Origin: Portibacter marinus | GTDB lineage: Bacteria; Bacteroidota; Bacteroidia; Chitinophagales; Saprospiraceae | Assembly: GCF_021533195.1 (NCBI RefSeq) | Contig: NZ_JAJNKB010000002.1 | Location: 1 to 64,000, forward strand | Direction of reading: 5' to 3' | Length of the DNA: 64,000 nucleotides | Part shown: one piece after another, positions 16,638 through 27,800 of the stretch | Layout: each line of letters starts with the position of its first letter | Position numbering within the stretch: the stretch's first letter is position 1 | Notes under the pieces: model-generated | Databases searched by the model: none | The model's input: only the letters and a program-made list of their open reading frames with translations | What the model was told of the DNA's origin: nothing | Position numbers and translations under genes: made by a program

Positions 16638-18197
16638 ATGGATCGAGGAATTGAAATTGGATATGGTGATATTTTTATTCTTTTACTGTTCTTTTTATTT
16701 GTCGGGGTCATCGGATACCTGGTAAGCATTCGGAAGCCCACGACTGATCAACTATTTTTTGCTGGAAGAAATCTGAATTGGCCCATTATTGGATTTTCGA
16801 TCATAGCGTCAAATATTTCGACACTGACCATAATTGGACTCACTGCTGATGCCTATGTATATGGAGTTTCAGCTTCCTCATATGAGTGGATGGCATCCTT
16901 AATACTTATCGTATTGGCCATATTCGTCGTACCCATTTATATTAAGAACAAAATCAATACTGTTCCTGAATATTTTGGTAAGCGCTATGGACCTATCGTC
17001 AGGAAATACTTCTCGGTGATTAGTCTGATCATCAGTTCCGCCGTTAACATAGCTGGCCCACTGTATGCGGGAGCGCTTTTGATTAATCTCTTTATACCAC
17101 AGATTTCTGTGTGGGAGGCTTCCGTCGCCATTGCTCTATTCGCTGCGACTTATACTTCTTTTGGTGGGTTAAATGCTGTGGTTTATACAGATTTTTTTCA
17201 ATCCATTTTATTCCTGATGATTTCGGTAATCGTTTGCTTTGCCTTGTTTAGCCAGTATAACTTTGATATTAGTCAAGTGACTGCAGTGGTGTCTGTTGAA
17301 CGATTTGATATGCTAAATAATTTGGATCACCCCTTCTTACCCTGGCTTGGACTCATTACTGGTGTTCCGATCCTGGGATTTTACTTTTGGTGTACTGATC
17401 AGGTGATTATTCAACGCGTATTGGCAGCAAGGAGTATATTACAGGCACAAAGGGGAATTTTCTTTGGAGCTGCTCTGAAACTCTCTATTTTATTCGTTAT
17501 TGTCATACCTGGAATTCTAGCCGTAGGATTGTTTCCAGACATCGAACAGCCTCAAGATTTATATGCGTTATTCATTACACAGTTGATCCCTACGGGGGTT
17601 CTTGGTCTTGTACTATCGGGACTACTTGCGGCAATGATGTCATCAGTAGATTCAGCGTTGAACTCATCAGCTACACTCATCACCTACGATTTTGTTCAAA
17701 AGAAATATCCGCAATTTTCTGACCAAAAGTTGGTCCTTATAGGTCGGGTTTCTGTAGCCTTTATGATGTTAGTTTCACTTTCATGGACACCGCTAATCCA
17801 ATATGCCAATGGAATCTGGGCCTATGCTCAAACTTTCTTAGCTTATCTTGTGCCACCTTTGGTTTGTTTGATGTTTTTCGGCATATTTTCTAAGAAAGGG
17901 AATCAACATACTGCATTAATAACCCTAATATTGGGTCATCTGGGCAGTTTGTTCATTTTTATATGTCAATATCTAGGCTGGCTTGAATTGCATTTTACCA
18001 TATCAGCTGCATTAATATTTGTAATTTCTATTGCAGTCTTTTTTATAAGTAGTTGGAAAGAATCACACATTGACACAGAACAATCACTTCAACTTTACTT
18101 TAACTACCAGAACTATTATGTCACTAAACAAAATAAGATCATTGCTATCGGCATCATCATTGCAACACTTTTAACCATTTTACCCTTCTTTTTTTAA
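16638..18197 (+). CDS. Sodium:solute symporter (SSS family, sugar-type)
   Basis: The 519-residue inner-membrane protein has about 14 hydrophobic helices. The N-terminal segment RKPTTDQLFFAGRNLNWPIIGFSIIASNIS and GLLAAMMSSVDSALNSSATLITYDF are typical of the SGLT/SSS family. The Ser-Ser pair in the latter lies in the region of the Na+ site. It probably imports a monosaccharide or a small oligosaccharide with Na+. It is coupled to the HTH regulator gene in front and converges on a second SSS gene whose stop is 6 bases away. Its position before the SusC/SusD genes suggests a role in taking up the products of that locus. The exact sugar is unknown. Confidence 0.88.
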   Translation: MDRGIEIGYGDIFILLLFFLFVGVIGYLVSIRKPTTDQLFFAGRNLNWPIIGFSIIASNISTLTIIGLTADAYVYGVSASSYEWMASLILIVLAIFVVPIYIKNKINTVPEYFGKRYGPIVRKYFSVISLIISSAVNIAGPLYAGALLINLFIPQISVWEASVAIALFAATYTSFGGLNAVVYTDFFQSILFLMISVIVCFALFSQYNFDISQVTAVVSVERFDMLNNLDHPFLPWLGLITGVPILGFYFWCTDQVIIQRVLAARSILQAQRGIFFGAALKLSILFVIVIPGILAVGLFPDIEQPQDLYALFITQLIPTGVLGLVLSGLLAAMMSSVDSALNSSATLITYDFVQKKYPQFSDQKLVLIGRVSVAFMMLVSLSWTPLIQYANGIWAYAQTFLAYLVPPLVCLMFFGIFSKKGNQHTALITLILGHLGSLFIFICQYLGWLELHFTISAALIFVISIAVFFISSWKESHIDTEQSLQLYFNYQNYYVTKQNKIIAIGIIIATLLTILPFFF

Positions 18198-18203
18198 AAT
18201 TAC

Positions 18204-19979
18204 TTACCAAAAATATCCAACGAGCAAGGCTGTCACCAACAGTAGTAAAACGGCAAGGTATCGATAATTTTGATACCATGGCAACACTGATAACTCTTCG
18301 GTCTCCTCTTTGATCAACTTCGTATTCCAGGTCAAATTGTTGATGGTTTCATCATCTGGAGGTGCAGTAGCAAGCGATACGACAATATGTACCAGGATAC
18401 AACTTATAAAAAGGATAAAGGCCATGGACAAAAAATGAAGAGATGTCAGGTATACCATCCACTGAGGTAAACTACCACCATTGTCTATTATATTTCCCCC
18501 AAATATTTGGAGACTCAGCATGAAAACAGCGAAAACAAAACCGAAAAGCAAACTGGCAATTGAGCCACTGCCATTAGCCCTGGTCCAAAATAAACCCAGT
18601 ACAAAGGTAGAAACAGCAGGAGGTGCAGTATAGCTTATGACCAATTGTAGATATTTCCACAGTGAATCACTGACCGTTTCAATGTATGGAACCCATGCAG
18701 ATGCAAGGACTACCAATACTAAGGTTGCAATTTGTCCAATTCTGACCAGTTGTTTGGATGTTAGTTTTGGATTAATCTTTATGGCAAAATCCATGGTGAT
18801 CAATGTCGATGCGGAATTAAACGTAGCGGAAACAGACGACATCATAGCTGCCAGTAAGCCAGCTACGACCAGTCCTAAAATGCCCGTTGGCAATAACTCT
18901 AACAACAGCACAGGGTAAGTAAGATTAGGGCAGTCTGATAGATTTGAACAGGGTATAGAGCTTCCATCAGGTCCTGTGATAAAGTAGTTTAAGCTAGAAA
19001 TATCCAGTTCAGAAAATAGTAGAATGGCTAATACGCCAGGTACGATCATGATAAAAATAACAGGTAGTTTAAGAAGACCACCAAATAAAGCACCCCACCT
19101 GCCATGGTTGAGATTTTTAGCACCTAAGACCCGCTGAACCATAAATTGATTATTGGCCCAAAAATAAAATCCAAGCAATGGCACACCTGTTAAGAGCCCC
19201 CACCATGGCATAAATTCATCATTCGAAGGTCTAACAAGACTGAAAACTTCATCCGCATTAGCAGGTGCATAATGTCCAGCTTCCCTAAGCTTTTCAACAA
19301 CTTCAACCTGTCCGGCAGCGATCGCGTTAGTGAGCTGATCCATCATGTCAGACCATCCACCGCCAAGTTGGTCAAAGGCATAATAAGTCAGCAAGATCGA
19401 ACCGAAAATAAGCAAGATTGCCTGTATCACTTCTGTTTGGATCACTGAATTTAAGCCACCAGGTATAGTATAAGCAGCTGCGGCTAAAGCCAGACCTATA
19501 ATGATATAGGTCGACGGAATTTCTGGGAATAAAATCTTCAGGACGACACTGCCAACATATAAGCCGGCTGCAGTATCAACAAGGATATTACCTACGATAG
19601 TGATAAACGAGAAATAGTATCTGGATCGACTATCATATCTTTTTTCCAAAAATTCAGGCATGGTAAATACTCCTGACTTCAGATAAAACGGAAGGAAGAA
19701 AATGGCAAAAATGATAAGAACAACAACGGCAAACCATTCATAATTGTAAACATGGACATTGGTCTTAAAGGCATCACCTGCCAGACCGACAAGAGTAGAA
19801 CTAGAGATATTAGCAGAAAAAAGAGCAATTCCTATGATGGGCCATGTCATACTTCTTCCTCCAAGAAAGTAGTCTTCTGAACTACTTCTTTTCGAATGAT
19901 AAATGCCATACCCAATAATCAAAATGGCGTAAATAGCCATGATAATGATGTCTAGGGTACTCAGGTTGAAACTTTTCAT
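18204..19979 (-). CDS. Sodium:solute symporter (SSS family, SGLT-like)
   Basis: The 591-residue inner-membrane protein has about 14 helices with the SSS signatures SSEDYFLGGRSMTWPIIG and GLLAAMMSSVSATFNSASTLITMDFA. It is longer than its neighbour at 16638 because of inserted loops, including ITGPDGSSIPCSNLSDCPN with a cysteine pair that may form a periplasmic disulfide. The closing half has the layout of sodium/glucose-type cotransporters. It is transcribed towards the other symporter and divergently from SusC, with a 286-base regulatory gap at its 5' side. Two different symporters in one locus suggest import of two related sugars. Confidence 0.88.
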   Translation of the reverse strand: MKSFNLSTLDIIIMAIYAILIIGYGIYHSKRSSSEDYFLGGRSMTWPIIGIALFSANISSSTLVGLAGDAFKTNVHVYNYEWFAVVVLIIFAIFFLPFYLKSGVFTMPEFLEKRYDSRSRYYFSFITIVGNILVDTAAGLYVGSVVLKILFPEIPSTYIIIGLALAAAAYTIPGGLNSVIQTEVIQAILLIFGSILLTYYAFDQLGGGWSDMMDQLTNAIAAGQVEVVEKLREAGHYAPANADEVFSLVRPSNDEFMPWWGLLTGVPLLGFYFWANNQFMVQRVLGAKNLNHGRWGALFGGLLKLPVIFIMIVPGVLAILLFSELDISSLNYFITGPDGSSIPCSNLSDCPNLTYPVLLLELLPTGILGLVVAGLLAAMMSSVSATFNSASTLITMDFAIKINPKLTSKQLVRIGQIATLVLVVLASAWVPYIETVSDSLWKYLQLVISYTAPPAVSTFVLGLFWTRANGSGSIASLLFGFVFAVFMLSLQIFGGNIIDNGGSLPQWMVYLTSLHFLSMAFILFISCILVHIVVSLATAPPDDETINNLTWNTKLIKEETEELSVLPWYQNYRYLAVLLLLVTALLVGYFW

Positions 19980-20077
19980 AAGGAAATCTGTTTTCTACGT
20001 ATCAATAATTCTACCAGGGCCAAAAATGGCTTATATAATTTTAATTGAATAAAAAAAAGCTTATATTATTCGGTAGA

Positions 20078-20099
20078 AAGCTATTACAAAGCTATTACA
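20078..20099. repeat. Tandem 11-bp direct repeat between divergent symporter and SusC genes
   Basis: AAGCTATTACA occurs twice without a gap. The 11-base period is one helical turn, as expected for a regulator that binds side by side. The repeat also contains CAAAGCTA (20087-20094), which reads as TAGCTTTG on the minus strand, a perfect TAnnTTTG box for the symporter gene, although no TTG lies at the right distance. Confidence 0.45.
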
Positions 20100-20202
20100 T
20101 ACTTACAACACCCTTTCTTTTAAATAGCTGGAATACAGGCAATTAGCTAGTTAATAGGTGTATTTTACATCTAACAAGCATTAGAAAATATGCTGGCAAT
20201 TT

Positions 20203-20234
20203 TTGTGATGTCCAATGGCATAGTATTATGTTTG
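20203..20234 (+). promoter_or_regulatory. Candidate promoter of the first SusC gene
   Basis: TATGTTTG at 20227-20234 is a perfect TAnnTTTG -7 box, and TTG at 20203-20205 lies 21 bases upstream as a -33 element. Transcription would begin near 20241, leaving a leader of about 25 bases before the ATG at 20266. Confidence 0.55.
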
Positions 20235-20265
20235 TATCAACTTAGTAAAAAATTTAAATAGAAAT

Positions 20266-23241
20266 ATGGAAAAATTAAACTCTCACAAACTTAAGGGCTT
20301 TTTGGCTCTTGCACTGAGTGTATTGCTTTCAATTTCTCTGACCGGCCAGCGCACCATAACAGGTGTGGTGACAGATGCAGAGTCGGGCGAAACATTGATC
20401 GGTGCTAATGTTGTTGTAACGGGAACAACGACAGGAACTATTACTGACTTTGATGGTGCATACGCTTTAGAGGTGCCAGAAGATGCAACTTCACTCACAT
20501 TTTCCTACACTGGATTTAATGAAAAGGTGATGCCCATCACTGGTGAGGTGATAAATGTTGAATTATCTGCCGGACAATTATTAGAGGAAGTAGTAGTGGT
20601 AGGATATGGAAGCGTTAAAAAAGGAGATGCCACTGGTGCGGTAGTTGCTTTAGGAGAAGATGACTTCAATTCCGGAATAGTAAATTCGCCGGAGGAGCTA
20701 ATTCAAGGTAGAGCTGCCGGTGTGCAAATTACAACCTCTAGTGGTGAACCTGGAGCCGGAGCTTCTATAAGAATTAGAGGAGCAGGATCGATCAGAAATG
20801 GCAACAATCCACTATTCGTTGTAGATGGGGTGCCTTTGGGAGGAGGCAATGTCTCTCCAGGAGGTAACACTGCTGGTTTAGGGTCATCATCTGCTAAGAA
20901 TCCATTAAACTTTCTAAATCCCAATGATATAGCCAGTATCAACATCCTTAAAGATGCATCTGCTACAGCAATCTATGGTTCAAGAGGTGCCAATGGTGTA
21001 GTTATCATAACTACCAAAAAAGGAAATTCGAATAAAGCTTTAGTCGAATATAATGGTAGTGTGAGTACCAGTACGATTACCAGAAAATATGATTTGCTTG
21101 GACGTGAAGAATTTTTGAATGCATATGCTTCATTTAACGGTGAAGACGCAGCAAGAAGTGTCGACGGAGGTGCTGATACAGATTGGCAAGATGAGATATT
21201 GAGGACTGGAATTTCTCACAATCACAATTTGTCTATTTCAGGTGGGCTAAGTTCCGGGAGTTATCGATTTTCATTGGGTTATTTAGACCAACAAGGTATC
21301 GTTGATAAATCGGGATTTGATCGTTTGACAGGTAGATTTAATGTGCAAAACAGCTTTTTGAACGACCGATTGACCATAGCAAGTCAGGTGACGGTTTCTC
21401 AATTATTGGATCAAAGGGTTCCGATTACGGATAATGCTGGATTTAGGGGAGATCTTTGGGGAAGTGCACTTAAATTAAATCCTACTCAACCTGTATTCAA
21501 TGCCGATGGTACTCTGAATCAACCTAGTTTGACTGAGTATAATCCTGTAGCATTGATCGAGTTTTCGGATGACAACTCCAGAACACTAAGAGGGTTTGGT
21601 AATATTTCAGGCACGTTTAATATTACAGATAACTTAGCATTCAAAACCGTAGGAGGTTTTGATAGAACTTTCTCTAACAGACAAGCTGCTTTTTCTAGAG
21701 CACTTCGGGCTGATGCTATTGTGGACAGGGGAAGAGCTTATATTGATCATTTGTCAAATTACGATCTCCTCTGGGAAAACTACTTGACTTACGATCAAGA
21801 TTTAGGTGTAGTTAATTTGAGTGCATTGGCAGGATACTCATATCAAAGTTTCTTAAGCAGTGGTCAAAGCATACAAGCCTATGACTACCCGTTTGACGAT
21901 ACGCAATTGATGGTCAATAATATTACTGCATCTGAAAAGTATGTTATCAACAATGGTACTCAATTTGACGAATTACAATCTGTTTTTGGTAGGGTTAATT
22001 TAGGTTTTGCAGATAAGTACATTTTGACAGCGACGATAAGAAGAGATGGATCATCAAGGTTTGGACCCAACAATAAATATGGAACATTTCCATCTTTGGC
22101 TTTTAAGTGGAGATTAATAGACGAGGACTTTACTCCTGACTTCTTCTCTGATTTAGGTTTACGGATAGGTTATGGTAGAACTGGGAACCAGGAAATACCG
22201 TATAATCAGTGGCAAAGAAGAATAAGATATGGCGGAGACGGCATCAACAATGGAGGAGACATTAACAATGGCGGTGTAGGTGACGTTTCTTTTAATCAGT
22301 TTGACTTAAGATGGGAGAATACCACCCAATATAATGTTGGATTAGATTTTGGATTCATGAACAATAGATTGAGTGGATCTTTGGATTGGTATACCAAAAA
22401 TACAAATGACCTATTAATTCAGGTGCCTTCAGCTCAACCTGCTCCACAGCCATTTGTGTGGTCTAACCTTGATGCAGACATCATCAATACTGGACTTGAG
22501 TTGGCATTAAATTACATTGCCGTGGATAATAACAATATGACATGGGATATTAATTTCAATATTGCTACCAACAATAATACCATTACAAACTACAATAATA
22601 TCAATGACACTGGAGCAATTAGCGGACAAGGTTTGACAGGTGCCTTCGCACAAAGGATCGCTGAAGGTCAACCATTATATGCATATTTTGTTAGGGAGTT
22701 TGATGGATTTGATGAAGAGGGAATTTCTGTTTATCCCAATGGAGACAAGCAGGAATTTACAGGAGCGCAACCAATACCTACTGTTTCTTTGGGTTTGACC
22801 AACAGTTTCAATTTTGGTGATCTGGATGTCAGCTTCTTTTTCAATGGGCAGTTTGGTCATTGGATTTACAATAACACTGCAAATGCTTTGTTTACAGCAG
22901 GAGCTCTTGCTAATGGAAGAAACGTTACTTCAGATGTTCCTGGAAATGGAGAATCAAATTTGAATGCACCAGATGTGAGTACAAGATTTTTAGAAAGAGG
23001 TGATTTTGTCCGTTTACAAAACTTAAATGTAGGCTATAGAGTGCCTATTCAGTCTAATAGTGTTTCTGGACTTAGATTATTTCTTACCGGACAAAACTTG
23101 TTACTCTTTACTAATTATACTGGACAGGATCCGGAAGTTGATACCAACAAAAGTATCAATGGAATACCATCTGTAGGAATAGATTATACAGCTTTCCCAA
23201 GAGCGAGGACTTTTACTTTGGGAGCGAACGTTACATTTTAA
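20266..23241 (+). CDS. SusC/RagA family TonB-linked outer-membrane transporter
   Basis: The 991-residue protein has a signal peptide ending near LTGQ, an N-terminal carboxypeptidase-like domain (RTITGVVTDAESGETLIGANVVV ... GTITDFDGAYAL), a TonB-box region with EEVVVVGYG, a plug domain (RAAGVQITTSSGEPGAGASIRIRG, FVVDGVPL, ILKDASATAIYGSRGANGVV) and a long barrel ending in aromatic PRARTFTLGANVTF. There is no N-terminal anti-sigma interaction extension. It imports oligosaccharides captured by the SusD partner, whose gene follows after 18 bases. The GH13 enzyme downstream suggests an alpha-glucan type substrate. A likely promoter is seen at 20203-20234. Confidence 0.95.
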   Translation: MEKLNSHKLKGFLALALSVLLSISLTGQRTITGVVTDAESGETLIGANVVVTGTTTGTITDFDGAYALEVPEDATSLTFSYTGFNEKVMPITGEVINVELSAGQLLEEVVVVGYGSVKKGDATGAVVALGEDDFNSGIVNSPEELIQGRAAGVQITTSSGEPGAGASIRIRGAGSIRNGNNPLFVVDGVPLGGGNVSPGGNTAGLGSSSAKNPLNFLNPNDIASINILKDASATAIYGSRGANGVVIITTKKGNSNKALVEYNGSVSTSTITRKYDLLGREEFLNAYASFNGEDAARSVDGGADTDWQDEILRTGISHNHNLSISGGLSSGSYRFSLGYLDQQGIVDKSGFDRLTGRFNVQNSFLNDRLTIASQVTVSQLLDQRVPITDNAGFRGDLWGSALKLNPTQPVFNADGTLNQPSLTEYNPVALIEFSDDNSRTLRGFGNISGTFNITDNLAFKTVGGFDRTFSNRQAAFSRALRADAIVDRGRAYIDHLSNYDLLWENYLTYDQDLGVVNLSALAGYSYQSFLSSGQSIQAYDYPFDDTQLMVNNITASEKYVINNGTQFDELQSVFGRVNLGFADKYILTATIRRDGSSRFGPNNKYGTFPSLAFKWRLIDEDFTPDFFSDLGLRIGYGRTGNQEIPYNQWQRRIRYGGDGINNGGDINNGGVGDVSFNQFDLRWENTTQYNVGLDFGFMNNRLSGSLDWYTKNTNDLLIQVPSAQPAPQPFVWSNLDADIINTGLELALNYIAVDNNNMTWDINFNIATNNNTITNYNNINDTGAISGQGLTGAFAQRIAEGQPLYAYFVREFDGFDEEGISVYPNGDKQEFTGAQPIPTVSLGLTNSFNFGDLDVSFFFNGQFGHWIYNNTANALFTAGALANGRNVTSDVPGNGESNLNAPDVSTRFLERGDFVRLQNLNVGYRVPIQSNSVSGLRLFLTGQNLLLFTNYTGQDPEVDTNKSINGIPSVGIDYTAFPRARTFTLGANVTF

Positions 23242-23259
23242 AATTAAAAATTATATAAA

Positions 23260-24756
23260 ATGAAAATATTAAAGAACATCTTAATTCTTTTTCTAGGAAT
23301 GAGTGTTGTTTTTTCCTGTACAGATCTGGAGACAGAACTTCTGGACTCTGAGGCGGGAGCAGATGCGAATAATGAGTTTATCAAATACACGGAAGACAGA
23401 GCATTAGAATTTCTTCAGTCATCTTATAACTCATTAGCAACATTTACTGATCAGAATAACATATATGCTTTAGGTACTCATACATCAGATGAGTTGATTC
23501 CACCAACAAGAGGAGTGGACTGGGGTGATAATGGAGTATGGAGAACGCTACATGCTCACAACTGGGATGCTACACATGCATCAGTTTTAGGAGCCTGGAA
23601 CAACATCCATCAGAATGCCTTTGCTACAAACGGGATTATTTTTTCAGACGTAAGTGCTGAGACTGATGCTGCTGCTCGATTTATGCGCGCATTCTATACT
23701 TATCACGCAATGGATATGTTTGGGCAAGTACCATTTAGAGAAGTTACCGACGGGCCTGATGTTGATCCCAAGGTATTTTCCAGAACTGAGGCTTTTGATT
23801 TTATCATCAGCGATCTTGAAACAGCGCTGCCACATTTACCCAGCATAGGTCCTTCACCGACCAATGCTCAGGCTTCGAAAGCTACAGCTAACTACCTATT
23901 AGCGAAAATGTATTTGAACAAGGCAGTCTATTTTGCGGATAATCCTGCTGGACCTTACACATTTGACAACGCAGATATGGATAGGGTAATAGAGCATGTT
24001 GACGCTATTACCGCTGATGGATACAGCTTAGATCCTGATTTTTTCAACGTATTTACGGCCAATGAATCACCGGAGATCATCTTTACTTCTCCAAACGGTT
24101 CAGGACAGAATAGATGGATGATGACATTGCATTATGATCAAAATCCAAGTGGATGGAATGGATTCACCACTTTGGCGGATTTTTATAATAAGTTTGAAGA
24201 TCAGGATTCCAGAATTGGGCAAGAAGCTGCGAAAGATGGATCAGAGTTCGGTGGAATTGGAAAAGGTTTTCTCATAGGACAGCAATTTACCCGAAATGGA
24301 GATATTTTAATTGACTCCAGATCTCAAAAGCCCCTTCAGTTTACACCTGAGGTGCCATTAGCAGGTGCAGCGACTGAGAAAGGAATCAGAGCTATTAAAT
24401 ACCACCCAGCTGATCATGGTCAATATATTTTGATGAGATATGCTGATGCTTATTTGATGAAAGCTGAAGCTTTGTTCAGAAAAGGGGAGACAAGCGAAGC
24501 TCTAGACATGGTGAATAATTTAAGAAGCATCAGAGGAGCAAGTACCCTAAATTCACTAGATGAATCAATTTTGCTGGATGAAAGAGGTAGAGAACTTTAT
24601 TGGGAAGGATATAGAAGAACGGATCAAATCCGATTTGGTACATTTACCGATACATGGGATCACAAGTCAGTAACTGATGAATTCAGAGTACTTTACCCCA
24701 TACCATCTATTGCGGTGGCTTCCAACCCAAATTTAGAGCAGAACCCGGGATATTAA
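23260..24756 (+). CDS. SusD/RagB family substrate-binding outer-membrane lipoprotein
   Basis: The 498-residue lipoprotein (lipobox Cys20 in VVFSC) has the RagB/SusD layout: an N-terminal SusD-like region with AWNNIHQNAFATN, TPR-type helices including RFMRAFYTYHAMDMFGQVPF, and the C-terminal part with YADAYLMKAEALFRKGE and the closing DERGRELYWEGYRRTDQIRFG and YPIPSIAVASNPNLEQNPGY. It sits on the cell surface as the lid of the SusC channel and holds the glycan. It lies directly behind SusC and ahead of a terminator hairpin that may reduce transcription into the CRTAC1 genes. Confidence 0.95.
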   Translation: MKILKNILILFLGMSVVFSCTDLETELLDSEAGADANNEFIKYTEDRALEFLQSSYNSLATFTDQNNIYALGTHTSDELIPPTRGVDWGDNGVWRTLHAHNWDATHASVLGAWNNIHQNAFATNGIIFSDVSAETDAAARFMRAFYTYHAMDMFGQVPFREVTDGPDVDPKVFSRTEAFDFIISDLETALPHLPSIGPSPTNAQASKATANYLLAKMYLNKAVYFADNPAGPYTFDNADMDRVIEHVDAITADGYSLDPDFFNVFTANESPEIIFTSPNGSGQNRWMMTLHYDQNPSGWNGFTTLADFYNKFEDQDSRIGQEAAKDGSEFGGIGKGFLIGQQFTRNGDILIDSRSQKPLQFTPEVPLAGAATEKGIRAIKYHPADHGQYILMRYADAYLMKAEALFRKGETSEALDMVNNLRSIRGASTLNSLDESILLDERGRELYWEGYRRTDQIRFGTFTDTWDHKSVTDEFRVLYPIPSIAVASNPNLEQNPGY

Positions 24757-24789
24757 GAGTACAATCATTAAGTTTAATATTTAAGAAAT

Positions 24790-24821
24790 GGGCTGTTCTC
24801 TTGGAGACAGCCTATTTTTTA
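24790..24821 (+). terminator. Hairpin terminator or attenuator after SusD
   Basis: GGCTGT(T)CTC pairs with GAGACAGCC (one bulged T) around a short loop and is followed by TATTTTTTATCC. The next gene starts 20 bases later, so this may only lower transcription of the downstream genes. Confidence 0.7.
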
Positions 24822-24840
24822 TCCTTTAATAATTATTGAT

Positions 24841-27800
24841 TTGATTAAAAGTTTTGACATACTGTTCTTTGTTTTGTTTTTGATCACACTTACAGCTTGT
24901 GATAATGACACTATTGATGACAGGGACAATCATAAAATTCTTTTTAAGAAGATAGACTCTGAACATTCTAATTTAACTTTTACAAATACCCTTACCAATA
25001 CCTCTGAATTTAATATCTTTTCATATCGGAACTTTTATAACGGAGGAGGCGTCGCCATTGGGGACATCAATAATGATGGACAGCCAGATATATACCTTAC
25101 CTCTAATTTGGGGAGCAACAAATTGTATCTCAATAAAGGAAATATGCAATTTGAGGACATATCACAAAGTGCTGGAATAGAGGAAGCCGATAAATGGAGT
25201 ACTGGTGTGTCCATGGTAGATATTAACAATGATGGATTTTTAGATATCTACATATGCAATGCTGGACAAAGGGCTGAAAGCAACCAAAAAAACGCGCTGT
25301 TCATCAATCAAAAGGACAACACATTTCTTGACGAAGCTGAAGCTTATGGGCTGGCGGATGCTGGATACACCACCCATACAGCCTTCTTCGATTATGATCA
25401 GGATGGCGACCTCGATGCTTACATTTTAAACAATAGTTTTATACCCGTTAACACGTTAAATTACTCGAACAAAAGAGACTTGAGAGCTGAAGATTGGCAG
25501 GTTAAAGATTTTTTAAAGGGAGGTGGTGACAAACTAATGAGGAATGATAATGGTAGCTTTCAAGATGTAAGCGAAGAAGCCGGTATTTACGGAAGTTTAA
25601 TCGGCTTTGGATTAGGGGTTGTCATTGCGGATGTCAATGGCGATTCTTACCCTGACATTTATGTGTGTAATGATTTTTTCGAAAGAGATTATTTGTACAT
25701 TAATAATCAGGAAGGAGGGTTTTCTGAGGAACTAGAAAGAAGGATGCAACACATTTCTCATTCTTCTATGGGGGCTGATTTCGGTGATTTAAATAATGAT
25801 GGCCATTTTGAAATCTTTGTTACAGATATGCTTCCCGGAGATGAAACCAGAAAGAAGAAAACTACTACATTCGATAATATTGACTTAAGAACGCTCAAAG
25901 TAAATCAAGGCTTTTACAATCAATTCATGCAAAATACCTTGCAATTAAATGAAGGCAATGGTCAGTTTAGCGAAGTCTCCAATTTTGCAGGGGTGGAAGC
26001 TACAGATTGGAGCTGGGGAGCATTGATGTTTGATGCTGACAATGATGGTTTAGAGGATATCTTAGTTTGTAACGGAATCTACAAAGATGTGATCGATCAG
26101 GACTTTATTGATTTTTTTGCCAATGATATTATTCAAAAACAAGCATTGACAGGGAAAAAAGAAGAGATCGAAACCATCATCAATAAAATGCCGAGTGTTC
26201 CTCTCCAAAATGACATATATAGCAATCAGGGAAATCTGCGTTTTGAAAGAAAATCCGAAGAATGGGGTTTAAAAGAAGAAACCTTTAGCAATGGTGCAGC
26301 TTATGGCGACCTAGACAATGATGGCGACCTTGACCTGGTCATTAGTAATGTCAATCAAGAAGTATTGTTTTATGAAAACCAGTCTGAACAACACTTCACC
26401 TCATTAATTTTACGTGGAGATAAGGCAAATATAATGGCTGTAGGATCTGTGGTGACCCTATACTGTGGAGAATATGCTTACACCAAGACCTTGATGCCTT
26501 TCAGAGGATTTCAATCATCAGTAGATTATAAACTGAATTTTGGTCTCGGAAATTTAAATTCCGTAGATAGCGCTGAGATCATTTGGCCGACTGGTGAACG
26601 CGAAAAATTCTTCGAAATCAATGTGGATACTATTAATGTTATCCATAAAGGTGAGGGTCTTATTTTACCACAAAGCAACGCGGAATTACAAGCTCCAAGC
26701 ATCTTAACTGAAATGGACCTTGTTTCTCTGGAGCATAGAGAGGATGACTATGTCGACTTTTATTATGAAAGAAACATACCTATTCAGCTTTCTAAAGAGG
26801 GCCCTACAATCGCTTTAGGAGATTATAATGAAGATGGATATGATGATTTATTTTTCGGGGGAGCACATCAGCAGCCTGGTCAACTTTTAATGGGGGGACC
26901 TAAGGGTTTCAAGCCTGTACAAACCGAGTTGTTTGAAAAATTTAAAGGATACGAAGATACAGCATCCGAGTTCATAGATATTGACAACGATGGCGATTTA
27001 GATCTTGTAGTGGGTTCTGGTGGAAATAATGTACAATTCGACAACCGGGCATTTATTGACCGACTGTATATCAATAATAATGGAGTGTTTGAGTATAGTT
27101 ATAATGCCATTCCTCCTAACGCTTTGAATACTTCAATCATCCTTTCTCATGATATTAATGAAGACGGTTTTGCGGATTTATTTGTGGGTAGCAGATCGAT
27201 ACCAGGCGGATATGGTCTAAGTCCGGGTAGTTTTATTTATTTGAATAACCGTAAAGGTCGATTTGTAGATGTAACTGCTGATATAGTTCCGGAATTGCAG
27301 TTGGCCAGTATGATTACAGATGCCAGGTGGGTGGATTTAGTGGGTGATGATCAAAAAGAGTTATTGGTAGTAGGAGAATGGATGGCGCCAAAGATCATAC
27401 AGTGGACGGGTTCAAAATTCGAAATTATTACAACATCTCTCGATAGTTTTTCCGGCTTTTGGCAGGCAGTGGAGACTTTAGATATAGATCAGGATGGAGA
27501 TCAGGATATAGTACTCGGCAATATTGGTGAAAATTTTGCTTTAGAAGCTAACGATCAAGAACCTTTGTTGCTGTGGATAGGTGATTACGATGATAATGGT
27601 TCAATTGAAAAAGTTTTGACGAAGAGACGAAACGGCATGGATCAGCCAGTGATGATGAAAAGAGACCTTATCGATCAAATTCCCGGCCTTAAGAAACAGA
27701 ATATTTTACATTCTGAATATGCCACTAAGTCTATCTTTGATCTATTCCCTAAGGAAAAATTACAAAACTCAACGATTAAGCAGGTGAATTACTTGTCATC

